Assembly (NCBI GenBank): GCA_026874595.1
Contig: CM049309.1
Coordinates: forward strand, 44,905,079-44,969,078
From: Sipunculus nudus
Taxonomy: Eukaryota > Annelida > Sipuncula > Golfingiida > Sipunculidae
Direction: 5' to 3'
Length of the DNA: 64,000 nucleotides
The stretch's first letter is position 1; each line of letters begins with the position of its first letter. A program made the translations under genes and the position numbers. The notes beneath the pieces were generated by a model that was not told where the DNA came from, did not search any database, and was given only the letters and a program-made list of their open reading frames with translations. Below, one piece after another: positions 25,520 to 39,289 of this stretch.

Positions 25520-25740
25520 GCGGCCTTTCCGATTTCTTGATACATAACAATTACGTTTCTGGAACTTGAGCCACGGTTTGTGACGTATGTAACCCCGGCC
25601 TCAGACATTATAGGAAAAGCCCTGAGGTAATTTCACATTTGTCGGAATAAAGAATGATGTATACCCCAAAACACAGACCGGCGTGACGCCTCAAGCTTAC
25701 AAAGACAATAAAACATGACCAGGTGCTCAGAGGTTAAACT
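25520..25740. other. Small complex island
   Basis: Balanced composition, no recognised gene; a 71-codon minus frame (25393-25608) overlaps the duplication. Confidence 0.25.
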
Positions 25741-26315
25741 GTATGGCAACTTAGTATTGTAATTATGTATATACAAAACGGTATATATTTAGGTATTTTT
25801 TAATATCAGGTATATACACATATATGGATTAAAGGTACCGTATGGATATAACTATAAAAAATAACTGCATGTTATATGGATATATTAACGTATAAATATT
25901 TCTGACGACAATAAGTATTTTTTTTCTTATAGAGGGTATATTTGTATACAACATTTTATATTGATCTAACGGGTCCATTATGATAATTTCCCTAATTTAT
26001 TCATTGAAAGAACATTCCGCCATGCAGATCGTTCAGTAACCATGCAACAGTGCCCATTATGTTGATAATGTCCAGTGAAGTATCTGCTGAAGAACATATA
26101 AAAACAATTGTAAATTATAATCAGGACTTTTTTATATAAAGAAAGAATTCAACATTCTTGAGTTAATAAAAATGATTATTCATTAACAAATATTGGTACC
26201 TCTATAATTCGTTAAATTCATGAAAAGTACTCGTAACCTGATCCGATTAACTGCTTATATATGTATATATTAATATCCTCAATATTCTATATCCAGACAT
26301 GATGACGCGTATATA

Positions 26316-26378
<63 letters not shown>

Positions 26379-26740
26379 GATTTTTTTTTTATCTTATATT
26401 CGTTCAATTAAAATAATTTTAAATTAAGACATATATCGTCATATCAAATTACAAATATGAATGTATAGAATCTAACAGTTATTCGTGCTTTGCAGCGCAT
26501 TTAACTGTAATCATTTTGGAAAAAAAAATGTAGAAGTATTTCCACAGATATATACCAATGGATCTGCCCATATTTTGCAAACATATAATGTCAGTTGACG
26601 CAAGAGGCAGATGATGTCTGTGAATAAGAAAACATTTCTAACGTTTGAAGGGGAACATTTAATTTTATAGCACGGAGAACTGAATAATAGCCTGGAGATT
26701 GAAGTCGTCATGACGACCGTTTCAGCATGTGGTTTTAAGT
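25741..26740. other. AT-rich intronic stretch with TA array
   Basis: TA array at about 26310-26373. No gene seen. Confidence 0.5.
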
Positions 26741-27520
26741 TAATTTTATTCTTATCCGATGTCTTTCGACCTATAGCTATTTATCTGATTAACTTGATAT
26801 TTCTGGGTGTGTTATCTTTGGCGGTGTCAACAACTGTCTGCACCGTGATTAGCTATCAAATAGATTGTTTTAACAGCACGTAACGCTGTGATTGGCCAGC
26901 TTAATGCAGCATGCCTGTTAGTGAAAAGTTGCAAGCCGATTATGGGAGCACAACGGAAGCCAAGCCGGAGGTGCGACTGATGCGCGAAAGAGCCGGTGTC
27001 AGTGAGCTTTTACCGGAGTCCCGCAGTAAAATTCTGCCCGGAGCTACAAGCAGTGAGCTAATTAGGGAGAGGGCGACCCACAATACGACGTATGGACTGC
27101 TATTTGTTGTGAATTTGTGCGTAAAATTTCTTTTCCAAAACAGCACACGACACGCGTTCCCACCTTTCCTACCCTATCATCTCAGGGCCTAATTAACGTT
27201 GGAATCAAGCGGCTACGTTACAATAAATTAATGTGCTTGCCACGCAGTCACAAAAGCTGTGTTATTGTCGGATAGGAGAGGCAGTGTGTATAGGTCTGAG
27301 CGCCTCTTGAACTTGTCTTTTGTGGCTTTGGATGTCAAAAGTAAGGATGTCAAATTGCCAAGATTTAATTATGTAGGACACGTTTTCACCATCACTATAG
27401 CTTAGTTTGTATATTGTGTCCATCCTACCGAGAGATGTTTAATTGTGTTCAGTTCGGCCTCTTACTTTTAAAAATTCGAATTTCGAATTCATTTATACGG
27501 TGCCTGGGGCGTCATTTAAT
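26741..27520. other. Complex island with inverted CCAAT box and AP-2-like site
   Basis: GCTGTGATTGGCCAGC near 26888-26903 is an NF-Y-type CCAAT box on the minus strand. GCCTGGGGC at 27502-27510 fits the AP-2 consensus GCC-N3-GGC. An ATG-started 93-codon frame (26911-27192, starting MPVSEKLQADYGSTTEAKPE) begins just after the CCAAT box. At its 20th codon GAG is followed by GTGCGA in phase 0, similar to the weak donor at 55183. The product is unrecognised. Candidate regulatory element or, weakly, another first exon. Confidence 0.35.
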
Positions 27521-27604
27521 GTCATAAGAACGCAATTATTTTCTCTATAATATACTTTATATGATCTACAACGAACATTTCTCTATGTAAATTCCTTATA
27601 TATA

Positions 27605-27647
<43 letters not shown>

Positions 27648-28229
27648 ATCTAAAATAATAATATGCCACTTTTAAATATAAAGGCACAAATGTTTAACTC
27701 AAACTGGAAATATATAAATTTATAGCTCAATCATTGAAATTGAGTGAATATCAATCTTTATAGCGAAATATATGCATGCATGTCTTGTCCAAAACCGAAA
27801 AAGAATATTTAATGATATTAATATAGGTAGGCACTATCATTTTTATGCATAAACAATATCATAAACGTTTTTCTGCTTATTAAAAAAAAAACAAAATTTC
27901 AGAAACAAATCGTTACATTTATTATTTTTAGATTGAAATATGAAATAGGTCTATATATTTTTAATTATAGGTATAAGATTAATCGTCACATGAATTCAAT
28001 TAATACGTCTTGAAGCTAGGTATATCCAATTTCATTGTTAAACTGTTTATTAAATAAAGACGCAAATCGATGTCATGTGACATATGTATAAAAAGTTTTA
28101 AGGACAGGTATAGACAGGATATAAGCATATAAGATAAACATATTTTCTAGCTTGCTGCCTCAGATTGAATGCACATCATGAACCTTTATTTTTTCATTAA
28201 GGACATATATTAAAGGTGGAAAAAAAGAC
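27521..28229. other. AT-rich intronic stretch with TA array
   Basis: TA array at about 27608-27645. No gene seen. Confidence 0.5.
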
Positions 28230-29150
28230 CACCCAAGTTTTCTTTGGCTTCCAAGGTGCGTAAATCCCCGGATGGAGGCGTGACGTTGTAATAGCAGGAA
28301 CAGATAAGGCTGGTCAAATCATGCCTTCTTAACACCAGCAAGGCGCGAGGGATTAAAGGTTACAAAAACGCTGCTAAGTTTGGGTCTTGGACCCTCAAGA
28401 CGCTGGGGGCGACGCAGACGCGCCAGAAATGTTATCTGTTTGGTGGGTACGAGACTATCATCTGTGCCACAGAAAAGACCCGCTGCAAAAAGGCTACATT
28501 TGTCTTAGCCAATATTAAAATGGAAACCCCGCTCTGTGTAGTAAAGAGGTGCCCCGTTAAATTACAGGCCTGCACAAAGCGAACCTGTTTCCCTGCTAAA
28601 TAAAAGTGCAGCCCAAGGCAAAGAATGGCAGGGTGCTAAAACGCGTTACCTCCATTCCAATTAATTCATATAATCACATTTGCTTCCCATCCTGAGGATA
28701 TGAAATAATAAAGAATTAGCGAGACGGCCGCTGGCTGCGCTGAAAGCATTACTAATGATGTAAAGTTGTGGGGTACTGGAGGGCCTAAACTCGCCAGCCC
28801 AGCCTGACAGTGATCAAAGACGCTAGACTACCGCTATACGAACAAGTAAAGCGTTACGTCACTGAACTGAAGAGTCCCGCGGCAAATAGAACCAAGTCCC
28901 GTTTGACACTAGCGTAAAACTGCTTCTGTGATGTCGCTTACTACAAAGCGCCAACCGCTCAAATGGCCGTATTAATGAAAAAGGTAAAAAGTACTAACGG
29001 CCTGTGACCTTTTTTTTAAACTCTATGACTGGGAGGATGTGACCTGTTGTGCCCAGTGCAACCAAATCGCCGTTCAATACAAGGGATTCAATCTATATAC
29101 CTAACCCAAGCGCGAAAACTTAAAAAGTTGGAGACGACTTTTTTTTTTAA
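28230..29150. other. 0.9-kb island with no open frames
   Basis: Balanced, repeat-free sequence between AT-rich deserts. Neither strand has an open frame of 60 codons even though stop codons should be scarcer here than in the flanks. This favours a non-coding function such as an enhancer cluster. Confidence 0.4.
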
Positions 29151-29749
29151 CTGCCAGACACTTGGCTTCTAAACAGTGATGCTCCCACGGCTGAATACAC
29201 AGACACAAAATGATACAAGACACATATTTTATTTGTCTGCAAGAGTTTGAAATAAATGTACATTTTTAAGTGTCTCACCGGTCGATAGTCTTTAATATTT
29301 GGCAATATATTATTATTATAATGATTACTACTACTTTTTTTTACAACTTGAATGTTCATTGTATAAAACATAAATATATACATAATGGAAAATGAGACAA
29401 TGGACTAGGTAAATGACTTATAATAAAAAGTAACTTTAATAGTTATTTACATAAGATTTTGTACAAAATACATCAGCAGCCGTGGTTAAGGACGATGACC
29501 ATGTATATATAAATGCATAAAGTATAAGTATAATCATACCGTTTTAATAAAAATTATTCACAAATTTTGCATAAAACACCATTGTGGATATAAAATGACA
29601 GTATATCAAGAAGTATGTACAAAAACTAAGTATATCAAACTTCATTCGAGGTATGATATGATAATATAGCTCAAGTGAGTCTCGACGATCTCGACATCAC
29701 GTTTAATTTATTGCCTACGTCAAAAATAATACATGGGCTGTCATCATCA

Positions 29750-30230
29750 TACATTTATCATAAAATATTCAAAGGGCCGGGGTCCGGGGCCGTGTTGCTG
29801 AGAGACTCCGAGTAGCGGGTACTAAGAGGGCCTATTATATTCCCGTCTGCGTGTTCTCTAAACGAATGAGATCCGCAGTTTGTCGGCTTGCAGCGCCGAA
29901 TCGCACATAGAATTTCCGACCGCAAATAAACTTGCATGTGAGTCTACGAGGCGGGCGGGGCTTTGCCGCTTGTGAGCGCTGGAGTCACGTCATTTTTTCT
30001 TTCTGACAAAGTAAATATTTACAGCTTTGCCTCTGGTATGCTTTTTATGAGGGATACGGGTCAGGGAAAAGTCAAACCTCTCGAGGGGGACTTAGTGTAT
30101 ACCCAGGCCTGCCGTTTATCACTTTCTCTGCGCGACAAACAACGAGATCACTTGCTTCGGGGAGCCTCGCCGCAGACCTACATCCGTGCATGTATACTTA
30201 GTAAAGGACTCCGTGCCCACGATACCATTT
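29750..30230. other. GC-richer intronic island
   Basis: Contains GGGCCGGGGTCCGGGGCCG near 29776 and GGCGGGCGGGGC near 29951. The plus frame 29963-30313 (116 codons) is not recognisable. Candidate CpG-rich regulatory element. Confidence 0.3.
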
Positions 30231-30414
30231 GTATCATAATGGCTCTCAGTGTATATGCATGTACATATATAATGTATGTAATACGTAATAGTGTAAAATT
30301 ATTTGTTTTCTAATATATATATTTATATATTTATGTATTATATATGTATATATATATAAATTATTATATATAAATTTTAAAGAAGTTCACAATATGAATT
30401 ACGATTATGATATC

Positions 30415-30519
<105 letters not shown>

Positions 30520-30599
30520 GATCTTGGGAATAATCTTCAATGTAACAGATATTATTTCAAATAATAATAGATACAATGCTTTGAGACATTGCGTTATCC

Positions 30600-31640
30600 G
30601 AACTGAAGGTCCTTGACAACCCAACAGCGGGGCTAAATAACAAATGGTGAACAAAGTGAGTCATACATAGGGATACCAGACTGTAAGGTGTAACGAACGG
30701 AATATTCTGGGATCTGCTAGTATAACTCCCCATAAAGTTATCTCTTTTATAGATAAGGGACAGCTCTATCCATGTAAACTAAACACAAGATACAGATCGG
30801 CGAATGATAACTGACAGTATAGATGATTATTAGTAATATGAACCCTTTCCAGAATCCAGAATTCTCTTTCCGCTTCCTGTCTGCGTGTTGACCTTTGACA
30901 CGATGCGGGTCAATATGGCCTCCGCTCTCGTTCGCCTGACCTGAGGGTCGCTTGGCTGGCTGTATATGCGTGGGCTGCTTGGCAGGCGAATTAGTTTAGC
31001 TCTTCTGGTCATCGACCTGCCATTAAACTTCGTGTTTATATCATATAAAAACGGAATCCATGAGCGATTTGCTGCATTTGGCACAGCATATATTTTGTTC
31101 ATTGCGTCCTATACACCATCAACATTAAACATCATTTACCAGTCACCAAGATAAATATATAACATATATCAAACTCACGGGAGTGCTGCCTCCTCTCAAG
31201 TATTTTGTCAAGAAAAGCGAAGAGTATTTTGTCAAGAATAGTGCAAGTAATAGTTAATAACAACAGAGAATTATGAGTGGACGGGGTCGCAATAAGATTA
31301 ATGTTACGCCAAACCATAGCGTGGCTAGTGAAATATTAGGCTACATGCAATCATTCATTACGCACCTAGAACCTGCGAAGAGTTCCATACGAAAAAAAAC
31401 TCTATGATTGATTGATCCTAAATGTTAATATTGATGGAACAACTTATACTTATGCAGGTCGCACGGAAGTTGGCCGATGAGTCAGTCATTCCACCCGGTC
31501 AATGGTTCGTCTCAAGCTGACCCAGCTGACTTCAAGCATAAACTCATGTACTATAGCTGAAATGGTCAAATTATACCGTTATCCAATAAGTAATCGTTTG
31601 TATAAATAAGTCACTATAATGTAAAGCACGTGATATCCAC
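30600..31640. other. Mixed intronic block
   Basis: A balanced core at about 30860-30990 includes GTTGACCTTTGACACG. A short direct repeat, AGTATTTTGTCAAGAA, occurs at 31199-31214 and 31223-31238. No recognised gene. Confidence 0.3.
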
Positions 31641-33237
31641 AATCTCATATCCATCAGTTGTATTATATATGCATATACCTTTCCTTTGTATTTTTGATAC
31701 AAAGGTACTTGTAGTGGCAGACTTTATATACTGAATAAAGAACATATACGTGGGTACATTATTTTACCCATGCATATACGTAATATTCTAAACAAACAGA
31801 ATATAGAATATATGCATGAGTTAATTTTTTATATAACTAAATCATCTCATACACAGCAGTAATATTATATGTATATCGCACATACTTGGTTCTTATCAAA
31901 TCCTACCTCCATTTCAAATAATGGTCAATTATATATACATATATCTACTAACATCACTCGTGGTGCAAAACTAACCTTATATATAAAATAATGATATCCT
32001 ATATATAACAAAGCTGTTGTCTGAATAAAGATAATGACTTTAGTTATTTTACGGTATTTAAATGCACATTCGAGGATGAAAAATACTTGAAAGTCACAGC
32101 GATACATCTTAAGCCATTATGGTTTGTGGCTTTTACAGCCGACGAAAACCGACTTAGAAAAAAAGTCATTGACATTTGAAACTCCATTATAGCAGAAGAG
32201 TGGAGTTTTTGACAGACGCCCGTCAAGAAGGTCAAATATTATGGGAGCATTCCGCCCCATTGAACGCGCGTGTTGACACTAACAACTGTTCACCAATGTT
32301 TCATTTGGGGTGTTTGGCCAACCCAATACCATCGCTCGATATGCTAATAGAGCCCGCATCGGGTTTCACTATGGACCCTGCCATGTTTAAACACGTATTT
32401 GCATATGTGAATATAATTATAATATGTAAATACGCCTTCGCGGCTAGGTAACCGGACACCCTTTCATGTCTTCATACGCGCAGCTGTGGTGATTAGCTCT
32501 GCTGCCCCCGGTTTGTCAGAGTTCGCGGAAGGTTTTTTTTTACCATTGAGTGATCGAGGTATTTAACTCAATCACTGGAAAATATAGAATATATTTAGTG
32601 ATATATTATCCAAAATGACTTATAACAACGGAAGGAAAATATATTTCAATTGATATAAACACATGGTATTATATTTTGTTAAATGATATAACAAGTTATA
32701 TGATATATTATAATACCTCAGATGAATTAATACATATAGCATTATAGTATATATTTATAGTCATACATATGATAGTTAACTTATTTTGTCCATATATTAT
32801 ATTATAAATGCACTGAATTTTATCATCTGATATTATATATGACATGTAATATGATATTATGGTGAGGTACAGTGTAGAATGCATCTATAATATAGTATTA
32901 TATTTTAGCATGGAATAGCAGAAGATATAATGTAACATAATTAACATATACTGAAGGGATATTATACCACTGCATATGCTATAGCACTTTGTGTACAACA
33001 ACTGTTAATTCTTTTAAATCCTCCGTAGTTGAAATATTCGGTTGAAATAACAATCACTACCATATAACCAGATATAACCAGGATTCTTAACTATGCACCA
33101 TGCAGCTATATACTATATAGTAATGCAGCAAAAAGATCAGTTACTTTAATTTCATGGTGTAATATGTCAGTAAATATTGTAAATAATAAACTATAAACTA
33201 TACAACCAAAATGAAGCAGTTGTAATAATGTTTATAG
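31641..33237. other. AT-rich intronic stretch with one island
   Basis: A balanced block spans about 32100-32550; the remainder is AT-rich ATATT-type sequence. No gene seen. Confidence 0.4.
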
Positions 33238-33307
33238 AAATGGAGCATGAATACACAGAAAAGTCGGTTTCCATCGGCAGTCCGACATTTCTGTGTATTC
33301 ATGTTCC

Positions 33308-33311
<4 letters not shown>
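33238..33311. repeat. Near-perfect hairpin, 27-bp arms
   Basis: The left arm 33241-33267 begins TGGAGCATGAATACACAGAA. The right arm 33282-33308 is its reverse complement with only two mismatches. The loop is 14 bases (TTTCCATCGGCAGT). Three further A-T pairs extend the base (33238-33240 with 33309-33311). A TA array follows at 33310-33351. Size and shape suit a miRNA precursor or a tiny palindromic mobile element. Confidence 0.85.

Positions 33312-33351
<40 letters not shown>
33310..33351. repeat. (TA)n microsatellite
   Basis: TA array directly after the hairpin, with broken TA tracts to about 33380. Confidence 0.95.
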
Positions 33352-33361
<10 letters not shown>

Positions 33362-33779
33362 TTTATATATATTTATATATAAATGCAATTAAATCTCCGA
33401 GTTGTTATTATTTTTTAGTTAATATCATTTTATTTTTTACCTACTGTAACAAATCGAAATATAAAGGAAGGAAACAAACTATATGAGAAATTTTCAAGGT
33501 ACCTTGTATGGGTGTTTTACTTGTAAATTATTACCAGAAACCACATGAGCTATATACTATAAATGAAATGGTAATGGTTTTATTTTGATAGCATATATAA
33601 CATATCGATATGTTTAAATGATATATATATACATGATATATTTATATACTCCGGATTCCTATCATTATATGTAAGGTGGCCTGTAAAATGGGTTAAGTAA
33701 AACCTACAAATATAAAACTATATATGTGCAGGTCTGTAGAAAAATGAAAGTTTAGGTCATGACGCCGAACCATGTATAG

Positions 33780-34030
33780 TCTAAATGACAAGGCGTGACG
33801 CAGTGCACAGTAGCGCAATAAAAAGGAATTTATCACCTTCCGTTTGAAGAACAGCACTTAGTAAGCTTAGCCGGGTAGCCAAGAACAAAGCTACAGTTGT
33901 TTACACATGATCTTTTATGATGGCGGTTCTGCAGTTGCGTCCTACATCAGTGGCAAGTAGAAAGCGGACCGCTCCGCCAGGGTAGTTTATATCTACAGCT
34001 CCGTGGTTTATAGGGCAGGGTGGGAATTAT
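33780..34030. other. Small complex island
   Basis: Balanced sequence including ATGGCGGTTCTGCAG near 33918 and GCGGACCGCTCCGCC near 33964. No open frame of note. Candidate regulatory element. Confidence 0.3.
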
Positions 34031-34500
34031 ATCTTGTTATGCTGAACAGACATTAAAAACCATGTAACCCCCTGCATCTCGCCATACGTTGTCAGATATA
34101 AATGGGCTTTATAGGACTCGGTCCGTATCCGTCTGTACATGTTATGGTGCTTGTTGTAGGAAAAGTGTATCATATGTGTAGGATTGTGTGACTTAATTCT
34201 GGCTTCTTTTGTAATTAGGGTAACAGTAATATTGTAATTCAAATTCAGCCACTAAAACCATGCACATTACAACAAATGGTGACAATAACTGTGTTACCCG
34301 TTTGGATAAAAAACTGAACTTTTCACATTCGTGTTGAGATTGACCGATGTTTGCTATATAAATGTCTTTTTGGTAATCATGATACAGATATTTTCTTATT
34401 GAAACTCTCAGTAACAATATAACAACGAAATTTGATTATCGAATCGTTTGAATAATGAGTATAAAGTTAATCATATGTAACACATAAAATGCCACATCCG

Positions 34501-34572
34501 CGATGATGACTATGATGATGATGATGATAAGGATGCATGATGATGATATGATGGTGATAAAGATGATGATGG
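34501..34572. repeat. Degenerate (GAT)n array
   Basis: GATGATG-type trinucleotide repeats broken by ATA, AAG and CAT steps. Confidence 0.85.
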
Positions 34573-34599
34573 TTATATTGTATAAAAAGTAAAATTTAA

Positions 34600-35330
34600 A
34601 AAATGGGATGCTGCATTGGTGCCGTCTGTAGAGTGTAATTCCTAGGACAACATCTTGGATTCAGGAATTCTGTGAAGCTTGGGATGTGATATGGGTCACT
34701 GGCATTTTATAATAAAGTTAATAAAGCGGTGGGATCGTGATTTCCCGGAGCCATTCCGTTAATATGGGGGACCGGTTCATCAGAACCGCCGCCGGTCAAG
34801 CATTATTGGGCGGTCAGCGGGATTAACCGAGTGACCAGCGCTGCTACCGTATTTGCAGACAGCCCAGCAGCGGGTCACATTAAAACCTCCCATATGACGG
34901 GACTGATGGCCTGTGAATCAGACATTTGGAGAGATTGTTAATTTTCTACTGATCCTTTGGCGTGTAGTGTACTTCTGTCAAACACCACACCACTTCAAGG
35001 GAGTTCATCGTGTTATTAAAGTCTCCATAATGCGTTTTCATCGCTAAAGTTTCGCAATCAATTTGTCAGGGCGTTAGCGAATTGAGAACCCTGCCCATCT
35101 AATCCAGGCCACGGCTTCACCTAATCGAATCCTTTGGTAATCATTGCAATTTCCCCTTGATAATTGTATGGACCACACGGGCCACGTCATAGACCAAGAG
35201 AACTTCATACGTCAAGGGTTCAGACGGGGCGGGGAGGGGCGGGCAATGCACTCGATGACCGCTCATGTCCGCAAGCATTACGGTGTGCTCATAAGCACAT
35301 GCATGTCCACTCTGGAATCTGTAAGGAGAA
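34600..35330. other. 0.7-kb complex island
   Basis: Balanced sequence, with GAACCGCCGCCGGTC near 34784 and GGGATTAACCG near 34819. Frames at 35144-35379 are unrecognised. Candidate enhancer. Confidence 0.35.
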
Positions 35331-35610
35331 ATATAAAATAGTATTTAACTCTTTCTGTAAAACTGGGATTAAATGGTAAAATAGTATTATACATGAAGAT
35401 ATCATGTTTCATTTGTCATGCAACCTAAACAGAACAACACATATTTTCCTTAAAATCGAACTGAAAGGTGTTTAAATTTTCATACGGAATTATTAACGTT
35501 TCGAGATGTTTAGATTAACTTGCTTTAATTTGTTTTAATTTGCTTTAACTCAGAAAATATTTGCTTCTCTAAACGGAAATGCTATATCCCAAAGTGTAAA
35601 TAAATAATTA

Positions 35611-35652
<42 letters not shown>

Positions 35653-37560
35653 TGTGTGTGTGTGTGTGTGTGTGTCCCAGAGATAAATCTGTTAAAATTT
35701 AAAATCGCGAAAGTTAAAATTGCACATTTCACGCTTGTGCAGTTTTTTATTTTTATATCTTCTATATTCATCGAATTAATGGACACATGAGATTTCCTAG
35801 TTTTCGTTTTTTAACTTACCTGCAAAATTATATAAATATTAACGTAAATAAAGTAATGTGCACGCTAATTTCTGTATTGATTCATTAAAAACCTGTAGCT
35901 TGCTCATTAATTTCTTTGTTTATAATAAATGCGGTTTATATATTTTTTCATTATATGATTATATACGCGCATATTTTGGTTTTTCTTTGATCGAGCATGA
36001 AATTTCTATATATACGTATCGATTTATTACTTGCCTGCAATGTAAAATACGGAAAATCATGATCGTGTTTCCTCTGTATGCAATCAAAAATAGGCTTGCA
36101 CGGTTTCGTGTTAGTTAAACTCTTTAATTCGAATATTATTCGTTAAAAATATAAATACATCACATTGTGGACAAGTTAGATTTACGGTAAAAAGATTGAC
36201 AATATTATTATAATTTTATAATGGCTTGTTTGATTAAATTTGTTTAAATCATAATATCTTGAAAAAATAGGAGATTATTATCCTATATTTTGCATTAACA
36301 TGTCACGTTTGCATGTAGACCCTAAGATTGTTTTCCACAAAAGAATGCGAATATTATTCGGTTGATTTTTTTAAATGCATTATTTATATTTGTAATTTGT
36401 TTGTATTTTCCATTACTGTATTAAATTTATATATAAATATATTTATAGATATATATATATAAATATTTTCTTTTTATTTATATTATAACGTTTCTATGTT
36501 TTATGCGTTTTATGCATAGTAATTTTTTTATTAAGTTAATGTATAGTAATAAAAATTAATATAACTGTAGCTTAATTATTGTTGGAGTTACCTTAAATAT
36601 TTAAGAATAGCATGAAAGGTTTTTTTCTTTTTTTTTGCTTCGAATGTGACTATTATAAACGCATATCCATATGTAAATATATATAAATATATATCTGTAT
36701 ACAGATACATGAATATATATATATAGAATGCCTTGGTTCAAGTTAAGATTTCAAAAGGTAAAATATTTTGGTCTCTTTATCTTGTCTGATGGGAAAATAT
36801 TTAAATTTTGAATAAATGTTACATTCGTAAATTTTAAGAATATCAGGAGGCATAAGAAAATATATATAACTTAGTATCAGTATGAATTATTATACTGCAA
36901 AATGTGAAAATTAACGAAATATATTAGAAAGTAATTTCCGTTATGTCAAGGACAGGGCTATATATATACAATTATATCATGTATTATATACAAATGAAGC
37001 CTGTATATTAAAGATACTATAGTATGCATTATTCAACATATTACCATTACAAACAATCTGTATTCAAGACAAATAGGAAATCAGAGTGATATCAACCTCA
37101 CTGAAATTATCTAAAGGTAATTTTTGCTGGAATGAGCTTCATAAGTCAATGAGCTTGAATTGCAAATGCTCTGTTATAAATAGATGGCGCAAATTAATAA
37201 CTTCTAAGATATGAAAGAAGTTTATTTCAATATGTAAAGTTTCAAAGATAACGACTTACATTCACATTTTATTCACACAATATCAGATGCATTTCTTTAG
37301 CTACTAATGCTGTTTAAATAATTTTGGTAGCTTTGTAATTTTACCAGGTAATTTGCGTTATATTGAACTTAAGTATAGCATTTTCAGTTTTACATGCAAT
37401 TGTCTTGATCTTATCAAGTAGTTTCTTTCGCAATGAATGAATGCATACAATATAGTTAAAAAATAACATTTTAATCCTATAAAAAATTTCCCCATAAAAT
37501 AGTATGTATACCCGTGTTGTATTCTACATATATCAAATAGACTGACTGATATTTGGTGAT
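35331..37560. other. AT-rich intronic stretch
   Basis: A compound (TA)n-(GT)n array lies at 35615-35675. AAAATCGCGAAAG near 35702 is another TCGCGA-type fragment. No gene seen. Confidence 0.5.
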
Positions 37561-37825
37561 GGATTTACTCACATACAGCTGGACGGCTGTTCCCCGACAG
37601 GGGAGGTCGTTATGTAATTGTGCGGTGTGAACCAGAACAAAAACCCCCGACTGTGAGCCGCCTGTGGACAATTTGCCGGCCACTTGTGTCAGTATAAATA
37701 TTGTTTTACCCGTGCTGAGATATATACATGGGATTCTGGGGGATGATATATACGGAAACATCATGTGACAGCTATCATGTGGAAATTGGTATATACAATG
37801 AATTTATGTAACTTTAAATGACATG

Positions 37826-37828
<3 letters not shown>
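37561..37828. other. Small complex island
   Basis: Balanced core at about 37570-37740. A 95-codon minus frame (37477-37764) is unrecognised. Confidence 0.25.
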
Positions 37829-37903
<75 letters not shown>

Positions 37904-37922
37904 ATACATACATACATACATA
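37829..37922. repeat. Compound (TA)n-(CATA)n array
   Basis: 72 bases of TA (37829-37900) followed by CATA units. Confidence 0.95.
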
Positions 37923-39104
37923 TAATATATATTTGTATATAATTATATTTGTGTATTCTTTGCCTATTTTCTTCCTCAAATTAAAGTTTAAATTAAAATA
38001 TGTGGTTTTGGTTTGCACGATCTAATAAATGATCTTTTTCTGAAATACACGATAAGAATTAAAGATATTTCATGATGGTTTTCAAGTTCATTTTCATGAA
38101 CGCATAATTTGAATGCAAAACTCTCCAAGAGCTCGTGTTGAAAGTCTGCCTTATCTATATTCAGGACTACAAAGGATGATAATTTTTCTGTTTTAATGCA
38201 GTATATGTAATTCAATGTATCATTAATTCAGTATACTTTAAGCATATATACATATACAACTTCTTGAGATAAAAAAAAACAATTTTTCAATTGTGTATAA
38301 TTAAGTCAATTGAGCTTATCGGTATCTTATTTGTTTTAATATATGTCCTTAATTTTGAGGACAAGTTTCTTACATGCAATGTTTACAGAAGCACGCAGCC
38401 CGCTATATAAAGGATTTAAGATTTTCTGTATTTCTGGTCATTTATAATCACAGCCTCTTTTTAAAACTTCTTTTACCTAAAGTTTTACTGGGTGTCCGCG
38501 GGGGATTTGTTACCATGACGAACAGCCTGCAATGGCGGGAAAAAGTCCGATCTGCCGTTTTGGAAGGTGTCAAGGAATAAAATGTCTTCGATCTTTTAAA
38601 GTGATGGAAATGGAGCCTGAACTTTTAACATTATATTAAATGCCTAGGGGGTAGAGTCTGAACTGGGCTCCATATATATGCTTAAGATATGCTTGTTTTT
38701 CTCTATATACGCGGACTGCTGATATTTTAACCTAGAAACGTGGTGCCTGGTGTATAAGATGCTTCAGTGTTGTTACTGTTAGTGAGAAAAATATTCTTGA
38801 AACAAAGTGCATTTTATGCACGGATTTCTTTACGTCACTTAAAATGCGTTGTCTCTATTCCTGCAGTTAAAAAAGATATATAAAGAACAAAGTTGTAAAA
38901 TGTCAGTCATCAAGAATTAAAATAAATATGAGATATTTTATATCTGCCTAAAAGACGCCTATTGCTGAATTTTTTTATTTAATTATTTAGAAGCAATGCC
39001 ATGGAGAGGATCCAAACTGTCTGTCTCTATTTGCGTCTGCATGTGTCCTGTTTGTCTGTATCTTTCGCTTTCTCCATAATATTACATTATTTCATTTTAT
39101 ACAT
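37923..39104. other. AT-rich intronic stretch
   Basis: Small balanced patch at about 38490-38580 with AATGGCGGGAAAAAG, an E2F-like string. No gene accepted. Confidence 0.4.

Positions 39105-39189
<85 letters not shown>
39105..39189. repeat. Compound (CA)n-(TA)n array
   Basis: CA units to 39120 followed by TA units, interrupted once near 39171. Confidence 0.95.
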
Positions 39190-39289
39190 AAATAACGTAT
39201 TACATTTATGCAATACTGTATATATATGCTTCACAGAAATTTATAAAATATCTTATAAAGTTATACAAAAGGCAAATTTGTCATGGCAG

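Noticed and set aside
28963-28983. ATG plus seven codons (MAVLMKK) before GTAAAA in phase 0, a possible first exon
   Set aside because: Mediocre donor, no promoter motifs and no similarity to known AP-2 N-termini; such strings are frequent by chance.
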